Shown here piece after piece: positions 7,112 through 14,505 of a stretch of DNA of 17,453 nt. This DNA comes from CAZKNF01 sp964554105 (GTDB lineage Bacteria; Bacteroidota; Rhodothermia; Rhodothermales; VXPQ01): contig CAZKNF010000073.1 of the NCBI GenBank assembly GCA_964554105.1, positions 1 to 17,453 of the forward strand, written 5' to 3'. The translations under genes were made by a program, and so were the position numbers. Within the stretch, counting starts at the first letter, position 1, and each line of letters begins with the position of its first letter. Under the pieces are notes generated by a model. That model saw only the letters and a list, made by a program, of their open reading frames with translations. It did not search any database and was not told the DNA's origin.

Positions 7112-8554
7112 ATGATTCACATCGCCGCAGCAGCACTCGCAATGCTGGCGTGGGCGGCACAACCCGCTACATCTGACGTACGGCAGGAGGGCGATGGCTC
7201 GACTGTCGCGGATTCGGCTGAAGCCCGGGATTCCGTCGGCCAGGAGCCTATACTCGAGAATCGCTCTACGGAGCCGGGCATCGTGGAGGTCGATCTGTCC
7301 GCCGCGCCGGCACGTCTCTCGCTGGTGCCGGGCCAGGAAACCGACGTCTTCGCCTACAACGGCCGCGTTCCGGGGCCACTGTTGGAGGTGTCGGAAGGTG
7401 ACAGCGTGATCGTTCACTTCCGGAACGATCTGCCGGAAGCGACAACGGTGCACTGGCATGGTCTGCACCTCCCCTTTACGTCTGACGGCAGCCCGTTCCA
7501 TCCGGTCGAACCCGGCGAAGAATACACATACGCGTTCAGGGTTCAGGCCGGCACCGCCGGGACGTACTGGTATCATCCCCACCCCCACCATCGGTCGGCA
7601 TACCAGGTCGGAAAGGGCCTGTACGGCGGAATCATAGTGCGCGACCCGGACGACCCGCTGCCCTCTTCGCTGACCGAACGCCTTCTAATCCTGTCCGACA
7701 ACCGATTCGATTCCGACGGCGCGATCGATTTCGCTCAGGAAGACACCCGGCAGGCTGAGATTGACGAGATGAACGGTCGAGAAGGAGACATCGTCTTCGT
7801 TAATGACGAGATCACGCCGACCCTGGCCATCCGAACTGGCGAGGTGCAGCGCTGGCGGGTAATCAACGCGTCCGGAGCCCGCATCTATCGATTGGCACTC
7901 CCGGGACATACGTTCTTGCACGTGGGAAGTGACGGCGGCCTCTTTGAACACCCGGTCGAGGTCGATGAGCTGGTGCTAGCCGCAGGCGAACGTGCGGAGC
8001 TGCTCGTGCGCGGAACGAGTTCGCCGGGCAGCCGGAGCGTGCTGAAGACGCTTCCCTATAATCGCTACATGACGAGAACGCGACCAGAGGACTGGAAACA
8101 GCCGCGTGATCTGTTGACGCTCCAGTATTCGGATGAGCCACCAGTCGAGATCATCCCGATACCGAACACCCTTCGCAAGATCCCCAGACTCGATCCCGCC
8201 GATGCGAAAATGACACGGCTCATGCTGATGAGCCAGGGAAAGATCAACAGCAAGACGATGGATATGCAGCGGGTGGACGAACGGGCGGAACTTGAAGCGA
8301 CGGAAATCTGGGAGATCGAGAATCTCGTAGGCATGGATCACACGTTTCACCTTCACGGATTCCAGTTTCAATTACTCGATCGCAACGGAGATCCGGAACC
8401 GCAGCCGCAGTGGAAGGACACCATCAACGTGCCGAAATTCGAGACCGCGCGCTTCATCGTTCGGTTCGACCGCTACCGCGGCAAGTGGATGTATCACTGC
8501 CACATCCTGGATCACGAAGACGACGGGATGATGGGCGTGCTTGAGGTCGAATGA
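7112..8554 (+). CDS. Multicopper oxidase (laccase/CueO-like), exported
   Basis: A 480-residue three-domain multicopper oxidase with an N-terminal signal peptide (about 1-20). All copper motifs are present: HWHG (114-117) and HPHPHH (155-160) for the trinuclear centre, HTFHLHGF (410-417), and HCHILDHEDDGM (462-473), which supplies Cys463, His464, His468 and axial Met473 of the type 1 site. Such enzymes oxidise Cu(I), Fe(II), Mn(II), phenols or electron-transfer proteins and reduce O2 to water in the periplasm. A short Met-containing stretch (367-385) lies before the last copper motifs; it is less Met-rich than the CueO insert, so copper specificity is uncertain. The start is 12 bp after the cupredoxin-like gene with no strong Shine-Dalgarno, suggesting one operon. 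The stop faces the convergent nitroreductase gene across only 18 bp. Confidence 0.93.
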   Translation: MIHIAAAALAMLAWAAQPATSDVRQEGDGSTVADSAEARDSVGQEPILENRSTEPGIVEVDLSAAPARLSLVPGQETDVFAYNGRVPGPLLEVSEGDSVIVHFRNDLPEATTVHWHGLHLPFTSDGSPFHPVEPGEEYTYAFRVQAGTAGTYWYHPHPHHRSAYQVGKGLYGGIIVRDPDDPLPSSLTERLLILSDNRFDSDGAIDFAQEDTRQAEIDEMNGREGDIVFVNDEITPTLAIRTGEVQRWRVINASGARIYRLALPGHTFLHVGSDGGLFEHPVEVDELVLAAGERAELLVRGTSSPGSRSVLKTLPYNRYMTRTRPEDWKQPRDLLTLQYSDEPPVEIIPIPNTLRKIPRLDPADAKMTRLMLMSQGKINSKTMDMQRVDERAELEATEIWEIENLVGMDHTFHLHGFQFQLLDRNGDPEPQPQWKDTINVPKFETARFIVRFDRYRGKWMYHCHILDHEDDGMMGVLEVE

Positions 8555-8572
8555 TCCCTCAGGTCCGACCGG

Positions 8573-9616
8573 TCACAACGTCGCCCCATCCTCGTCCGTA
8601 ACGCGCGTGACGGGGACCCTGTGGGTTGGGATGCCCGGCGCACCGTGCCCGAGCCGAAGCAGCATCTGGGGATGCACGTCGTCTCCAATGAGAGCTCCGA
8701 TACGCTCGCGCAGATGGTCTATGCCCAGCGGCTGATTGAGGTACGCAGCACTCAAGCCCGACGCCGCCGCTTCCAGAAGGACTCGGCCGAGTGCCTGTCC
8801 TGCCAGAAGCCACGACGACATTTTGTCACCCGGCGTGGCCAGTACGACGAACATGGAGTCGCCGGAATCCAGCTTCTCATCGTCCAGTACGAGTTGACGC
8901 TTATCGAGTCCACGCGGCATTCCCTTCGACGAAGCCGCCGCTGACCGCAACGACGAAGCCGGGACGCTCGGCCGGCTGATCGGCTGTTTCCTCCATTTGG
9001 GATTCGTCCACCGGTCCAGCTCCTGGTGAAACGGCCCATCGACACTGCGAATTTCATTCGCTTCGCGGATCAGATCGAGCAACATTTGCTGACGGGATTC
9101 ATCCTGCACATCGAAAAGCTGCGCCCCCTCCGTCCGCGCAGCGGTGCGGATCGCCTCGAGCGTCGAGTCCGATATGCCATCCTCCGAAAACTTCGATCGG
9201 ACCGTTCGGCGGTCCAGAATTGCCTCGAAAAGACGATTCTCCTCCGCCGTAGCCTCTCTCCGCTGGCCCAGCCGGATATACGCAAGGAGATCGGGGATGT
9301 CCAGGTCCGGAAAGGTTCTCACTACGGCCTCATATCCGAAATGACGCACAGCCATTCTGAGATTGAAGAGTGCAGCCCCACAGCTGATGACGAGATTTCT
9401 GTTCTGTGGATCGGCCAGGGGAATCGACCGCGCCCGATCCAGATACAGAGCAACCTGCGAGCCGGTGACCTTAAACATCCACGGCTGTGCATTGTAGATC
9501 GACGGCGCCAATACGGCGTAGTTCAGCATGAATTTTACCTGGTCCGACTCATCCGCGGACCAGGGGAAGTCCTCTTCTCGCACCGTCCAGGGCGCTTCAT
9601 GCATGATGTAGTCCAT
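8573..9616 (-). CDS. Acg-family nitroreductase-like FMN protein
   Basis: A 347-residue protein from the ATG at 9616, preceded by GGAGAG; an upstream TTG at 9628 and an inner ATG at 9604 are less likely. It matches the Acg (Rv2032-like) subgroup of the nitroreductase superfamily, in which two nitroreductase-like halves sit in one chain. Diagnostic stretches are LAPSIYNAQPW (near 36-46), ISCGAALFNLRMA (near 77-89), SWLLAGQALGRVLLEAAASG (near 274-293) and YLNQP followed by PQMLLRLGHG (near 297-328). Mycobacterial Acg binds FMN but has a lid that blocks nitroreductase activity, so the enzyme name should be taken loosely and an FMN-storage or redox role is possible. It is the last gene of a minus-strand run after two YceI genes. 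The stretch at about 214-235 is Ser/Ala-rich and less like the family. Confidence 0.86.
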   Translation of the reverse strand: MDYIMHEAPWTVREEDFPWSADESDQVKFMLNYAVLAPSIYNAQPWMFKVTGSQVALYLDRARSIPLADPQNRNLVISCGAALFNLRMAVRHFGYEAVVRTFPDLDIPDLLAYIRLGQRREATAEENRLFEAILDRRTVRSKFSEDGISDSTLEAIRTAARTEGAQLFDVQDESRQQMLLDLIREANEIRSVDGPFHQELDRWTNPKWRKQPISRPSVPASSLRSAAASSKGMPRGLDKRQLVLDDEKLDSGDSMFVVLATPGDKMSSWLLAGQALGRVLLEAAASGLSAAYLNQPLGIDHLRERIGALIGDDVHPQMLLRLGHGAPGIPTHRVPVTRVTDEDGATL

Positions 9617-9714
9617 GGTTCTCTCCAACTTCTTCGTGACCGCTATACTTTCCGGTTCTTCGACTGAGTCCGGTATTCAATGCCTTCATCAGGTGCCACG
9701 CTTGGATGATGCCG

Positions 9715-10398
9715 TCATCTACGGCCGCCTTCGCCGATATAGGAACCGTTTCCGGCGGCCTGCGGCAGGCTGCTTCCCGCACCGATCTCCTGGGCGCCGT
9801 AAAGATCAAACCGTACGGTGATCTGATCGTGTGCGCGCACGAGGCCGAGCAGTGCCGTGGGCGGCGTGATGCCGAAGTCGCTCATACGTAAATCAAGCGC
9901 ACCCTCCGCATGGAGGCGTCCGTCCGGCAAGGCCGCACCTCGAATGTCGAACGTGATGTTGCGCTCTTCGCCGGCAAGGGTCAAGAAACCGTTCACGCGG
10001 AGCATATACCCATCCTCACCCGTGTTGCCTCCTTCCAGTACGTCAACCCTCTTTAGGACAAACTCAATCTCCGGGTGAGAGGACGCCTTGAGAGCGTCGT
10101 ACATATCCCGGTTCATGCGCTCGTTTCCGCAATCGAAAGAGCGAACCGGTGCTGTGAGCTCCAGACCTTCATTCATTGCTCCGTCATTCCCCGCCTTCGG
10201 AGCCGCGAGTTCTTCGCCTCGCACGTAACCGGACCCGATGACTTCGCCCGCCCTGCAGGTAAAATCATTGACGGTAGACGTCCCCTCGATGTGAATCCGG
10301 CTATCCGAGGTGAGCTCGTAGACATCCTGTGCGGCGGCTTGCCCTTGCGTCCCTGCCGAAGCAGCGACGAGTAGTATGGTAATCAACAGCGTTCGCAT
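9715..10398 (-). CDS. YceI family periplasmic protein (first of a tandem pair, cysteine-containing)
   Basis: A 227-residue exported protein read from the ATG at 10398, where the signal peptide MRTLLITILLVAASAG begins; longer starts only add charged residues overlapping the neighbouring gene. YceI features are IHIEGTSTVNDFTC (35-48), MNRDMYDALKASSHPEIEF (95-113), the LTLAGEERNITFDI strand pair (139-152) and MSDFGITPPTALLGLVRAHD (172-191). YceI proteins are periplasmic lipocalin-like barrels that bind isoprenoid chains. Cys48 and Cys90 occur in positions where the neighbouring YceI copy has none, so a disulfide is possible. An approximately 25-residue polar tail follows the barrel. The nitroreductase gene follows after 98 bp and the second YceI gene precedes it by 52 bp. 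The ligand is unknown. Confidence 0.87.
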   Translation of the reverse strand: MRTLLITILLVAASAGTQGQAAAQDVYELTSDSRIHIEGTSTVNDFTCRAGEVIGSGYVRGEELAAPKAGNDGAMNEGLELTAPVRSFDCGNERMNRDMYDALKASSHPEIEFVLKRVDVLEGGNTGEDGYMLRVNGFLTLAGEERNITFDIRGAALPDGRLHAEGALDLRMSDFGITPPTALLGLVRAHDQITVRFDLYGAQEIGAGSSLPQAAGNGSYIGEGGRR

Positions 10399-10450
10399 GG
10401 CTCTTCTCTTCGCGCGTCTATGCAGTTTCTGCGTGCCGGCGGGCTTCTGT

Positions 10451-11059
10451 TCAGGCGTCGGCCGCTTTAGAAGCAAGGAGATCGAAGTGAATGACGACCT
10501 CGTCACCCGTCTTGATCGTACCCAGCATCGCTGTCGGCGGCTTTATGTCGTAATCGCTCATGACCAGCGGAAAGTCGCCCCTGAGGCGAAGCGTGCCTCC
10601 GCCGAGGTCGTGCCCGTTCAGCGTGATCTCAACGACCTTCTTCACCCCGGCCAGCTCCAGATTTCCTCTTGCCAGGATCTGGAATGCGTTGCCTTCGGGC
10701 GCGCCAACCATCTCGGCGCTGTCCAGATCGAAGCGGATCGTCGAGTGCGACTTGGCTTTCAGCGCCTCGCGCATTTTCTTGTTCATCGTGCCGTTGTCGG
10801 CATCTAGATCGGAGACGGCGATGATCATGCTTGCGGTCGAAATGGTCCCGCCCTCCAGCAATCCATTGCCGCCGCTGACTTCCAACATCCCGGTGAGCGA
10901 CTTGACTTCGGCCGTCCAGTCATGCAGCGAGGACGTGCCTTCCACGCGCATTTCACTGTCGGATGTGATCGTATACTGGGTGGATTCACTCTGTGTCCAG
11001 CCTATCAAGGCGAATGCGAATACAAGGGTGAGACCCATCGCCATCTTATGCATGTTCAT
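10451..11059 (-). CDS. YceI family periplasmic protein (second of a tandem pair)
   Basis: A 202-residue exported protein. The start at 11059 is fixed by a perfect Shine-Dalgarno, AGGAGGT, seven bases upstream and by the signal peptide MNMHKMAMGLTLVFAFALIG; an ATG two codons further in is possible. The YceI fold is shown by MRVEGTSSLHDWTAEV (37-52), MNKKMREALKAKSHSTIRF (92-110), LELAGVKKVVEITLNG (134-149) and MSDYDIKPPTAMLGTIKTGD (167-186). It is clearly a paralogue of the next gene, with the same motif order, but lacks cysteines. YceI proteins bind polyisoprenoid lipids or quinone-like molecules in the periplasm; the ligand here is unknown. It is the promoter-proximal gene of the YceI-YceI-nitroreductase run, and the two-component regulator gene ends 282 bp upstream. 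Confidence 0.91.
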   Translation of the reverse strand: MNMHKMAMGLTLVFAFALIGWTQSESTQYTITSDSEMRVEGTSSLHDWTAEVKSLTGMLEVSGGNGLLEGGTISTASMIIAVSDLDADNGTMNKKMREALKAKSHSTIRFDLDSAEMVGAPEGNAFQILARGNLELAGVKKVVEITLNGHDLGGGTLRLRGDFPLVMSDYDIKPPTAMLGTIKTGDEVVIHFDLLASKAADA

Positions 11060-11066
11060 TTTGATT

Positions 11067-11073
11067 ACCTCCT
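11067..11073 (-). promoter_or_regulatory. Shine-Dalgarno AGGAGGT of the second YceI gene
   Basis: The minus strand reads AGGAGGT followed by AATCAAA and ATG. It decides the start at 11059 against the much longer upstream reading. Confidence 0.88.
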
Positions 11074-11123
11074 GGAAAGCGTGAGCGGTCGCTGCCGCGT
11101 AGGTTCGATAACAACTTGTCCCC

Positions 11124-11129
11124 AGTATA
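11124..11129 (-). promoter_or_regulatory. Candidate -10 element for the YceI-YceI-nitroreductase run
   Basis: The minus strand reads TATACT (five of six to TATAAT), about 65 nt upstream of the YceI ATG. No good -35 hexamer stands 16-18 bp further upstream, so an activator-dependent promoter is possible, or the match is chance. Confidence 0.22.
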
Positions 11130-11252
11130 CGCGAGGGAACGTCCTGCGGATGTCGGCTGGCCCTGCCACGGACCGTAGTCGAATCCAAATAGGGGCTGTG
11201 GGGGAAATACCGACGTGGCACGTGGGCGGAGTTAGCCCGGAGGGGAGTCTTT

Positions 11253-11308
11253 GAGAGGTGGATGGCCCGTACTCTTGCGCTAGGTTATCCGTACGGACTG
11301 CACCTCTC
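11253..11308. repeat. Nested inverted repeat between the regulator gene and the YceI genes
   Basis: Outer arms GAGAGGTG (11253-11260) and CACCTCTC (11301-11308) are perfect 8-bp complements. Inner arms CCGTAC (11267-11272) and GTACGG (11291-11296) are perfect 6-bp complements nested in register, with an 18-nt centre. Neither side is followed by a U tract, so it is not a classical terminator. It lies 33 bp past the response-regulator stop and about 190 bp upstream of the YceI start. It could be an operator pair, a processing hairpin or an inefficient terminator. Confidence 0.5.
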
Positions 11309-11341
11309 GGCAGTATGAAATGGCTAAATCAAGGGTGTGGA

Positions 11342-11989
11342 TCACTCCGTCCGTTCGCTCTCCACCCACTGCACTGCATGCTGCATAAACTCAGCGGCGG
11401 TGTTGAGATTGAGCTTGCTTTTGATCCGTGCCCGGTAGGATTCGACCGTTTTAACGGAGAGATGGAGCCGTTCTGCGATTTCGCGCGTGCCCAGTCCCTG
11501 GCCGGTAAGCTCGAACACTTCGAGCTCACGATCGCTGAGCGTTTCGAGCGGCGTTTCGCCGGCTTCCTTTCCGGACATCATGCTGAGAAGCAGGCGCTCT
11601 TTTATTTCGTCACTCACATAGATGCCGCCGCCGAATACGTGACGCACCGCCGTCACGATGACCTCGTCGGCCTCTAGCTTCATCACGTAGCCTCGCGCCC
11701 CGGCGCGAATCGCACGCTCGGCATACAGGGACTCATCATGTCGTGAAACGACGAGCGTGAGCAGGTCCGGCTCCACCGCATGAAGATGCTTGATGAATTC
11801 CAGGCCGCTCATTCCGGGAAGGGAGACGTCCACGATCACGAGGTCGGGCTTGAGCTTCTCGACCTCATCCATCGCATCTTCGGCAGATGCGGCCTGTCCT
11901 ACGACGTCGAGGTCCGGTTCGGATTCGAGCGTCAGCGCGAGGCCCTTGCGCATGAGCGGGTGATCATCGACGAGGAGGATTTTCTTCAT
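11342..11989 (-). CDS. NarL/FixJ-family response regulator
   Basis: A 215-residue cytoplasmic DNA-binding regulator from the ATG at 11989, chosen because it opens the receiver strand MKKILLVDDH and overlaps the kinase stop as ATGA. The receiver domain (1-120) has acidic Asp8/Asp9, phosphoacceptor Asp54 in VIVDVSLPGMSG, Ser82 and Lys104, so it looks fully competent. The C-terminal LuxR-type helix-turn-helix spans about 148-208, with LSDRELEVFELTGQGLGTRE and the recognition helix LSVKTVESYRARIKSKL. It is the obvious partner of the kinase just upstream, and would control promoters after dimerisation. Its closest likely targets are the YceI/nitroreductase run directly downstream; this is inferred from position only. 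Confidence 0.95.
   Translation of the reverse strand: MKKILLVDDHPLMRKGLALTLESEPDLDVVGQAASAEDAMDEVEKLKPDLVIVDVSLPGMSGLEFIKHLHAVEPDLLTLVVSRHDESLYAERAIRAGARGYVMKLEADEVIVTAVRHVFGGGIYVSDEIKERLLLSMMSGKEAGETPLETLSDRELEVFELTGQGLGTREIAERLHLSVKTVESYRARIKSKLNLNTAAEFMQHAVQWVESERTE
11986..11989 (-). promoter_or_regulatory. ATGA stop/start overlap coupling kinase and regulator
   Basis: TGA (11986-11988) ends the kinase gene and ATG (11987-11989) starts the regulator on the minus strand. It fixes the regulator start. Confidence 0.85.
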
Positions 11990-14361
11990 GACGGTACTGC
12001 TTCTTGCTTCGGTGAGTGTCGGTCTGCCCTCGCGATTCCCGGCGCACGGTTCAGCGTGCAAGTTACGAGAGCGCCTCGGTCGGGATTGTCACGGATGTCC
12101 AGCGTACCGCCGATCATGCGAGCTCGATACCTCATGATGCGCACGCCCATCCCCTGCGTATCCGGGATGACGTCTGGAAATCCCGTTCCGTTGTCCTGAA
12201 TGCGAAGTCTTACGCGGTCGTCGCCGGTCGCCAGCGTCATAGCCACCTTCGTGGCGCGTCCGTGCTTGACCGCATTGCTTACCGCTTCCTGCGCAATTCG
12301 GTAAAGGTGTGTCGCCGCCGTCGCGTCGTGCAGCTGTCGCCTGCCGATCTGCTCGAACGTGCATTTCACGGAGAAGAACCGTTCGGCGTTGGCAGCCAGG
12401 CGCTGGAGTGCCGTCGCCAGACCGCTCGCATCCAGCTCGACCGGCACGAGGCCGCGCGCCAGACCGCGGGCTTGCTGATCGGCCTCTTTGATCAGTTCGG
12501 CAACTTCGGCGGCCTGCTCCGCCTCCGGAAAACCGGCTGCCCGGAGACGCCGCTCAAGGTTCTTGCTGATGAGGCCTATGCCCGTCAGCGTCTGCCCGAG
12601 ACCATCATGCAGATCCTGTCCGATCCTGCGCCTCTCCTGTTCGCTGATCTCGAGGATCTCCTGCTCCAGCCTCCGGCGTTCAGTGATGTCGCGGATTATG
12701 CCGGTGAAAATAATTCGCTCACCGAGCGGCACTTCGCTGACGGACAGTTCCATCGGGAAGGTACTTCCATCTTTGCGACGCCCAACGACTTCGCGTCCGA
12801 TTCCGATGATCTTACGGCGACCCGTCTCGAGGTAGGCGGTCAGATAGCTGTCGTGCTCCTCCACATACGGCGATGGCATCAGCACCTTTACGTTGTGCCC
12901 TAAGACCTCCTCGGACCGATACTGAAAAATACTTTCTGCCGCACTGTTAAACGATTCGATCGTGCCGTGCACGTCGATCGTGACGACCCCGTCGACGGTC
13001 GTTTCGAGGATGGCCCTGGCACGTGCCTCGCTTTCTCGAAGGGCCCGTTCGGCCAGCCGCTGCTTCGTGACGTCGGTTTCAATCGCCATGTAGCCGGTTA
13101 GCTGACCGGACTCGTTCAGAAGCGGCTGCACCTCGATCCGCACCCAGTACTTTTCACCGGACTTCCGATAGTTGACGATCTCCGTCGTGAATCCCTCGTT
13201 CCGAGACAACTGCCGGCGAATGTATGCGATCGTTTCCGGGCTCGTCTCTTCGCCCTGAAGGATGCGTCCCGGTACCTTGCCCTGAACCTCTTCCAGAGCA
13301 TACCCTGTAATTCGCTCAAATCCTTCGTTCACCCATTCTATACGGCGCTCTGGATCGGTGATGATGACGCCGTTGATCGTGCGGCTGGCGACGGCCGCGA
13401 GCCGCTGTGCCCGGGCCTCGCTGCGCTCGAGGATTTCCTTCTCGTCCCCCCGTTCAACGGCAGCCGCAAGCACGTTGGCTACGGACTGCACAAAATGGAT
13501 GTCGTCCTGACTGAACGTGCGGTGCCTACGACTGTGCGCGCTGAGAACGCCGTACGGAGCCTGCCGACCCGGCACCGTCACGCTGATGCTGCTGGTAACG
13601 CCGTGTTCGATCATAAATGGAACCAGTCCGAACCGGCCTTCCTCGCTAACGTCATTCGTGATAACCGGCTCGGAGGAGAGCAGGGTATAGCCGGCCTGCC
13701 ATCGTTCATCGGCCGGCAGGGTAAATCGGCCGACGGACCCCTCCTCCCACCCGACGCCGGCAGACATTCGAAGTAGAGCTTCCTCCGGCACATGCTTCAG
13801 CACCCTCGCAAACTCGACCTCCAAGGCATCCGCGACGATGTTGACTGCGAGATCAGAAAGTTCGGCAACTCCGGCTCCCGAAAGCGCCTTGTGGCCGAGC
13901 TCCGCGACGAGGCTCTGCTGCTTCACGCGCCTCGCTAGCTGCACCTCCACCTCCTTGCGCTGTACCTTCTCCTCTGCTTTTCGCAGGGACAGCGCCATGC
14001 GCGCATTGAGGCGCTTCGGATGGAGCGGCAAAATAATATAGTCGTCGGCGCCCGCGTCGAGCACGGCAGGAAGCACGTCCTGATCGTCGGCGTGAACCGC
14101 CACCAGGACGGTTGTCATATCTCCGCTCGCGCCGCTTCGCATCCGTCGGCAAAACGTCAGAAACGGATTCGTTGCCTCGGTGAGTACGAGAAGCGAGGGC
14201 ATCTTGTCCTCGATCACCCTGTCGGCGTCACGGATCTGGTCGACGACGCGCACGTCGCCTTCTAGCCGCTCGAGAATCGCGGCGAGATCGTCCCGCGCTT
14301 CACTCGGGCCTCCGAGGATAAGAGCTCCCATCGAGCCGTGCTGGTCTACCGGAAATGACAT
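11986..14361 (-). CDS. NarX-type sensor histidine kinase with pseudo-receiver, GAF, PAS and FixL-like heme PAS domains
   Basis: A 791-residue soluble kinase read from the ATG at 14361; a TTG at 14451 and an ATG at 14331 are alternatives. Domain order is: receiver-like (11-130) lacking the phosphoacceptor Asp, GAF (about 165-305), PAS1 (320-435), PAS2 (445-562), HisKA_3 with His585 in QDLHDGLGQ, and HATPase (N box Asn696, DNGTGF from 723, GMG at 737-739). No transmembrane segment is seen. PAS2 is strikingly like FixL: EEHDSYLTAYLETG followed by IIGIGREVVGRRKDG and TFPMEL. His503 and Arg523 are 20 residues apart, exactly as the heme ligand His200 and the O2-contacting Arg220 of Bradyrhizobium FixL. 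This predicts a heme oxygen sensor. The residue matching FixL Arg206 is Ala. The partner is the NarL-type regulator in the overlapping gene. Confidence 0.92.
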   Translation of the reverse strand: MSFPVDQHGSMGALILGGPSEARDDLAAILERLEGDVRVVDQIRDADRVIEDKMPSLLVLTEATNPFLTFCRRMRSGASGDMTTVLVAVHADDQDVLPAVLDAGADDYIILPLHPKRLNARMALSLRKAEEKVQRKEVEVQLARRVKQQSLVAELGHKALSGAGVAELSDLAVNIVADALEVEFARVLKHVPEEALLRMSAGVGWEEGSVGRFTLPADERWQAGYTLLSSEPVITNDVSEEGRFGLVPFMIEHGVTSSISVTVPGRQAPYGVLSAHSRRHRTFSQDDIHFVQSVANVLAAAVERGDEKEILERSEARAQRLAAVASRTINGVIITDPERRIEWVNEGFERITGYALEEVQGKVPGRILQGEETSPETIAYIRRQLSRNEGFTTEIVNYRKSGEKYWVRIEVQPLLNESGQLTGYMAIETDVTKQRLAERALRESEARARAILETTVDGVVTIDVHGTIESFNSAAESIFQYRSEEVLGHNVKVLMPSPYVEEHDSYLTAYLETGRRKIIGIGREVVGRRKDGSTFPMELSVSEVPLGERIIFTGIIRDITERRRLEQEILEISEQERRRIGQDLHDGLGQTLTGIGLISKNLERRLRAAGFPEAEQAAEVAELIKEADQQARGLARGLVPVELDASGLATALQRLAANAERFFSVKCTFEQIGRRQLHDATAATHLYRIAQEAVSNAVKHGRATKVAMTLATGDDRVRLRIQDNGTGFPDVIPDTQGMGVRIMRYRARMIGGTLDIRDNPDRGALVTCTLNRAPGIARADRHSPKQEAVPS

Positions 14362-14505
14362 GTCGGACTGCGCTCCGGTTCTCCGTAAGCCGCAGCTTTG
14401 GAGAATGCCGGATGTCGTTAGTGTACTATGCGTCTCGTGCTCGGCCTGCAAGCCAGTGCCGGCACACCATGTGGGGGAATTCAGTACGCGCCACTCAGTT
14501 GTAAT

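Noticed and set aside
6266..7591. A 441-codon open frame on the minus strand opposite the cupredoxin and multicopper oxidase genes
   Set aside because: Its translation is Arg/His/Cys-rich with no recognisable domain, while the + strand frames carry complete copper motifs and signal peptides. It is a codon-bias shadow.
13026..13371. First PAS domain of the kinase as a LOV blue-light sensor, because of its LQG-containing motif
   Set aside because: The motif reads GKVPGRILQG; the flavin-binding Cys of GRNCRFLQG is absent. It is an ordinary PAS domain.
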